From positions 1,364,001 through 1,428,000 of the forward strand of contig OY987267.1 of NCBI GenBank assembly GCA_963920665.1: DNA of 64,000 nt, written 5' to 3'. Position numbers and translations under genes: made by a program. This DNA is from Straminergon stramineum. Lineage: Eukaryota; Streptophyta; Bryopsida; Hypnales; Calliergonaceae. The notes below the pieces were generated by a model that worked only from the letters and a program-made list of their open reading frames with translations, was not told the origin of the DNA and did not search any database. Below, one piece after another: positions 61,317-64,000 of the stretch (positions are counted from its first letter, which is position 1; every line of letters begins with the position of its first letter).

Positions 61317-63772
61317 ATGGAAAAAGTCAATCCGATGAAGAAGAAGTGGATGGTGTTCTATGCGATTACAGTGTTCCTTGCTTTCCTTTCAAGCTATGGC
61401 ATATCAGCCTTACCTATTTCCCAAGTAGAAGGCCTTCTCACTCTCCGTTCGCTTCTCCAAACCCCCTCCGTCACCGAACCATGGAACTTCACCACCAACT
61501 TCTGCAACCTCCCTCCCACTTCTCACATGAGCCTTATCTGCTCCGCTCCTGAGACTCTCACGTACCTTCGCATTGTAGGCGACAGGAAACCAACGGGCGT
61601 CGCAACAAAAGAGCTCTCCATGGTGGCGCTCCCATCTTCCTTCTCCATCGCCATGCTCGTGGAGGTTCTTCTGACATTCCCTGAGCTTCGAGGTTTGGAG
61701 CTTACGAACTTAGGCATGTGGGGGACGCTCCCTCCAAACCTCGGGATGATGACGAACCTCCAAGTCGTCAACCTCACGGGCAACAATTTCACAGGCGCAC
61801 TACCAAAGACGCTTCAGAAGCTCTCGGGGTTACGGGAGCTTGTGATGGACAACAACGCCGTTTCTGGTGCATTGCCGTACTTCCTAACATCCCTTGAGAC
61901 GCTCTCCGTGTCCAACAATTGCCTCACGGGAGAGATAAACGAATCCATTTCGGATTTCAAGGCGCTGCGATCGTTGAGCTTGAGTAATAACATGCTCAAT
62001 GGCACCATACCCAACGGTATTGCGTCTCTGACGAACCTTACGCAGCTGTCGCTTTCGCACAACCACTTCAATGGCGCCATTCCCAATTTGGAGGCTCTAA
62101 AATCTCTGAAGGTTTTGAACCTCGGGGGTAACAGTTTAGGACCGAGCTTCCCTCTTCTCGGGACACAAATAGTTGCACTTCATCTTGGTCAAAATAAGCT
62201 TTCAGGTGTTGTGCCTGATACTCTCAAGCGTCTCATTGAGCTTCAAACCCTAGACCTCTCCGGGAATGGCATGTCCGGAACTCCACCTTCGTTTCTGTTC
62301 ACGCTTCCGAGAATGGTGTCTCTTAACTTAGCTAGAAACCGCTTCAGTGGCGTGTTACCTTTAAACCTCACACTTGGAAACTCGATTTCCTCGCTTGACG
62401 TCTCAGGAAACTTATTCTCGGGATCGCCGCCGTTATCGTTTCTGAAAGCAACGGGGGTTGTGCATTTTCAAGGGAATTGCATGGAGACACGGAAACCGAA
62501 GCAAGGCTCCCAGGAGTATTGTAGTGAGGCCTTGAAGACGCAGAAGCTTCATAGCCATCTGGTTATCATCATTGTAGTGGCGGCGGTAGGGGGAATTTTC
62601 TTGTCGGTGGTGGTTTGTGGTGTGGTGTATGTGATTGCAAGACGGTGTGGGAAGGAGAAAGATAGTGTTGCGGGACATGACGATGGCAACTTCGGGTCGT
62701 TTCGTGGCATTCCGTCGGAGTTGCTCTCCAATGCCAGTATGCCCCAAGACTTTCTCAAATTTCACTAATTTCTCAACCAACAGAGCGAGTACAAGCTCAC
62801 GTTTCCGTTGATTGTACCCGAGGTTTAAGGGAACTGTGTGACTATTTGAACTGGGGTTTGAATTTCGGGGCCTTCTTTCGGGTGTTAGCGTGATTGTCGA
62901 AGTTTTCTGTCATGAAGCTCAGGGTACTTGTCGTGGTCAATGAGATTAGGCGACAGTAGTACGGAAGGCTGACATTGCAATAGTTTTTCAACGGTTTCGC
63001 AATGAACATCGAAATTCTACTTACAAATTTGCAATGGTTTAGTTTAACACTGAGCAATGCATTTGTAATTGTTTGAAATTGTATTAGCAACTGTTTAGGT
63101 GTTGACTTCTCAAAATTCCTTCTCATCTAAGCGAGTACAAGCTCACGTTTCTGTAGATTGTTCATGAGGTTTAGGGAAATTGTGTATCTGTTTTACACTG
63201 GGGTTGGAATTTCGGTGACTTAATTGAATTGCGGGTGTGTGCGTGATTATTTGAGTTTTCTGTCATGAAGTTTAGGGTACTTCTCGAGGCTGACGAGATT
63301 AGGCGGCACTAGTAAGGAAGGTTGATATAGCAATAGTTTATGCAATGGCTTTGCAATGACCGTCAGAAATCTGCTAACTATTTTGCATTGGTTTAGAACA
63401 ATACTGTGCAATACAGTTGCAACTATTTGAGATTGTATTTGCAACAGTTTTTTCAACAGTTCAGGCATAGGTTTCTCAAATTCCTCCTCTCAAGAAGCGA
63501 GTACAAGCTCGCGTTTCTGTGTATTATCCACGAGGTTTAGGGGAACTGTGTGTCTCCTTACATTGGTGTTGGGGAATTTCGGTCACTTCTTTCGGTTTTG
63601 TGCGTGATTTTTAAAGATTTTTTGGTCCCGAATTTCAGGATATTTGTCGCAGTCGATGAGATTAGGGGTGCTACCGCAAGCGCAGAACCGGGTGTTTGCT
63701 CTTGAGGAGCTCAAGAATGCGACGAATAACTTCAGCCCTGGTTCACTTGTTGGAGAAGGTCGACATGGCAAG
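61317..63772 (+). CDS. LRR receptor-like kinase (At3g03770-like, probably inactive-kinase type), 5' part only
   Basis: Plasma-membrane receptor-like protein. Exons in the window: 61317-62736 and 63639-63772 (GT/AG, frame kept: NA/RYLSQSMRLGVLPQ). The gene runs past the right edge. A signal peptide lies at about 8-32 (WMVFYAITVFLAFLSSYG), preceded by basic residues; a second in-frame Met at residue 7 is an alternative start. LRRs fill about 125-390 (NLQVVNLTGNNFTGALP, LRSLSLSNNMLNGTIP, LQTLDLSGNGMSGTPP), with several N-glycosylation sites. The membrane span is about 415-441 (LVIIIVVAAVGGIFLSVVV), followed by RRCGK. Exon 2 enters the kinase-like domain: FALEELKNATNNFSPGSLVG then EGRHGK. The layout matches the probable inactive LRR-RLKs At3g03770/At5g14210, but the catalytic lysine and HRD/DFG regions lie outside, so activity cannot be judged. 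Confidence 0.88.
62785..63660 (+). repeat. Tandem triplication in RLK intron 1 reaching into exon 2
   Basis: Units begin GCGAGTACAAGCTC at 62,785, 63,131 and 63,497 (periods 346 and 366 bp). Each runs through a GAGGTTTA.GG block and TTTCGG. The equivalent of the exon-2 acceptor and first codons (AGG.TA.TTGTCG..GTC.ATGAGATTAGG) is present in all three copies; only the last is the exon used in my model. Copies 1 and 2 therefore carry pseudo-acceptors (for example GAAGCTCAGGGTACTTG at about 62,925). Confidence 0.88.
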
Positions 63773-64000
63773 GTATGAGATTTTGCAACTCTCTTTCCTC
63801 CCCTTCTGAATCTTCGTTCTTTCTTACATTTCAAAAGTTGGAGAGTTGATCATAATTTCCATTTGCAAGCAGCAGGAGGGATTGTGGCAAATTTTGCAAC
63901 GGGATACACTAGAATTCAGACATATGCAGGTAGGTCTAAGACATCTAGGTAGCACACTATTAGCAGCTCGGTGCGTGACAGAGATTCAATTGACTTGAGC

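Overview
This is nuclear DNA of a land plant. The genes are spliced, with 4 to 8 introns of roughly 80 to 800 bp carrying GT/AG borders. Recognisable products are plant orthologues: an MNS3-type Golgi/ER alpha-mannosidase, a CYP71-clan P450, a transit-peptide protein and a plant LRR receptor kinase. The non-coding DNA carries CACTA, Stowaway-like and hAT-like remnants typical of plants. Moderate intron sizes and P450 intron positions unlike the usual single-intron seed-plant A-type pattern make a seedless plant (for example a bryophyte) my favoured guess, but the sequence alone does not settle this.

Layout. 1-3,930: repeats, a moderately GC-rich stretch with unassigned exon-like fragments on the minus strand, and a 168-bp near-perfect palindrome (MITE). 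3,930-17,600: AT-rich repeat territory with several inverted-repeat elements and a decayed intronless fragment of a PRP2/DHX16 DEAH-box splicing helicase (15,590-16,180). 17,899-21,259 (-): complete protein arginine methyltransferase 1 gene in 9 exons, one only 11 nt long. 21,780-25,490: AT-rich, with a 490-bp foldback and a 66-bp tandem array. 25,494-29,988 (-): complete MNS3 alpha-1,2-mannosidase in 9 exons. It is divergent from a predicted chloroplast cysteine-rich protein (31,514-34,308, +, 5 exons); the shared upstream region holds a partial tandem duplication that includes a piece of MNS3. 36,386-41,019 (+): complete cytochrome P450 in 5 exons. 43,373-44,594 (-): broken, truncated medium-chain dehydrogenase/reductase gene. 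46,100-60,030: AT-rich repeats with several well-delimited MITEs, a minisatellite-bearing element nested in a Stowaway-like element, and a decayed hAT-like transposase. 61,317 to beyond the right edge (+): LRR receptor-like kinase, first two coding exons only.

The genes look like independent housekeeping or specialised-metabolism loci, not a co-ordinated cluster. PRMT1 modifies arginines in nuclear and cytosolic proteins, MNS3 trims N-glycans in the secretory pathway, the P450 is an ER-anchored monooxygenase, and the RLK is a plasma-membrane receptor-like protein. The most distinctive feature is the number of local direct duplications touching genes: the MNS3 upstream region, P450 promoter, intron 1 and exon 2/intron 2, and RLK upstream region and intron 1. 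Several copy a splice junction together with a piece of exon. I found no evidence for a wholly new biological system. The best leads are these duplicated splice junctions, the long foldbacks, the PRMT1 micro-exon and the uncharacterised cysteine-rich chloroplast protein.
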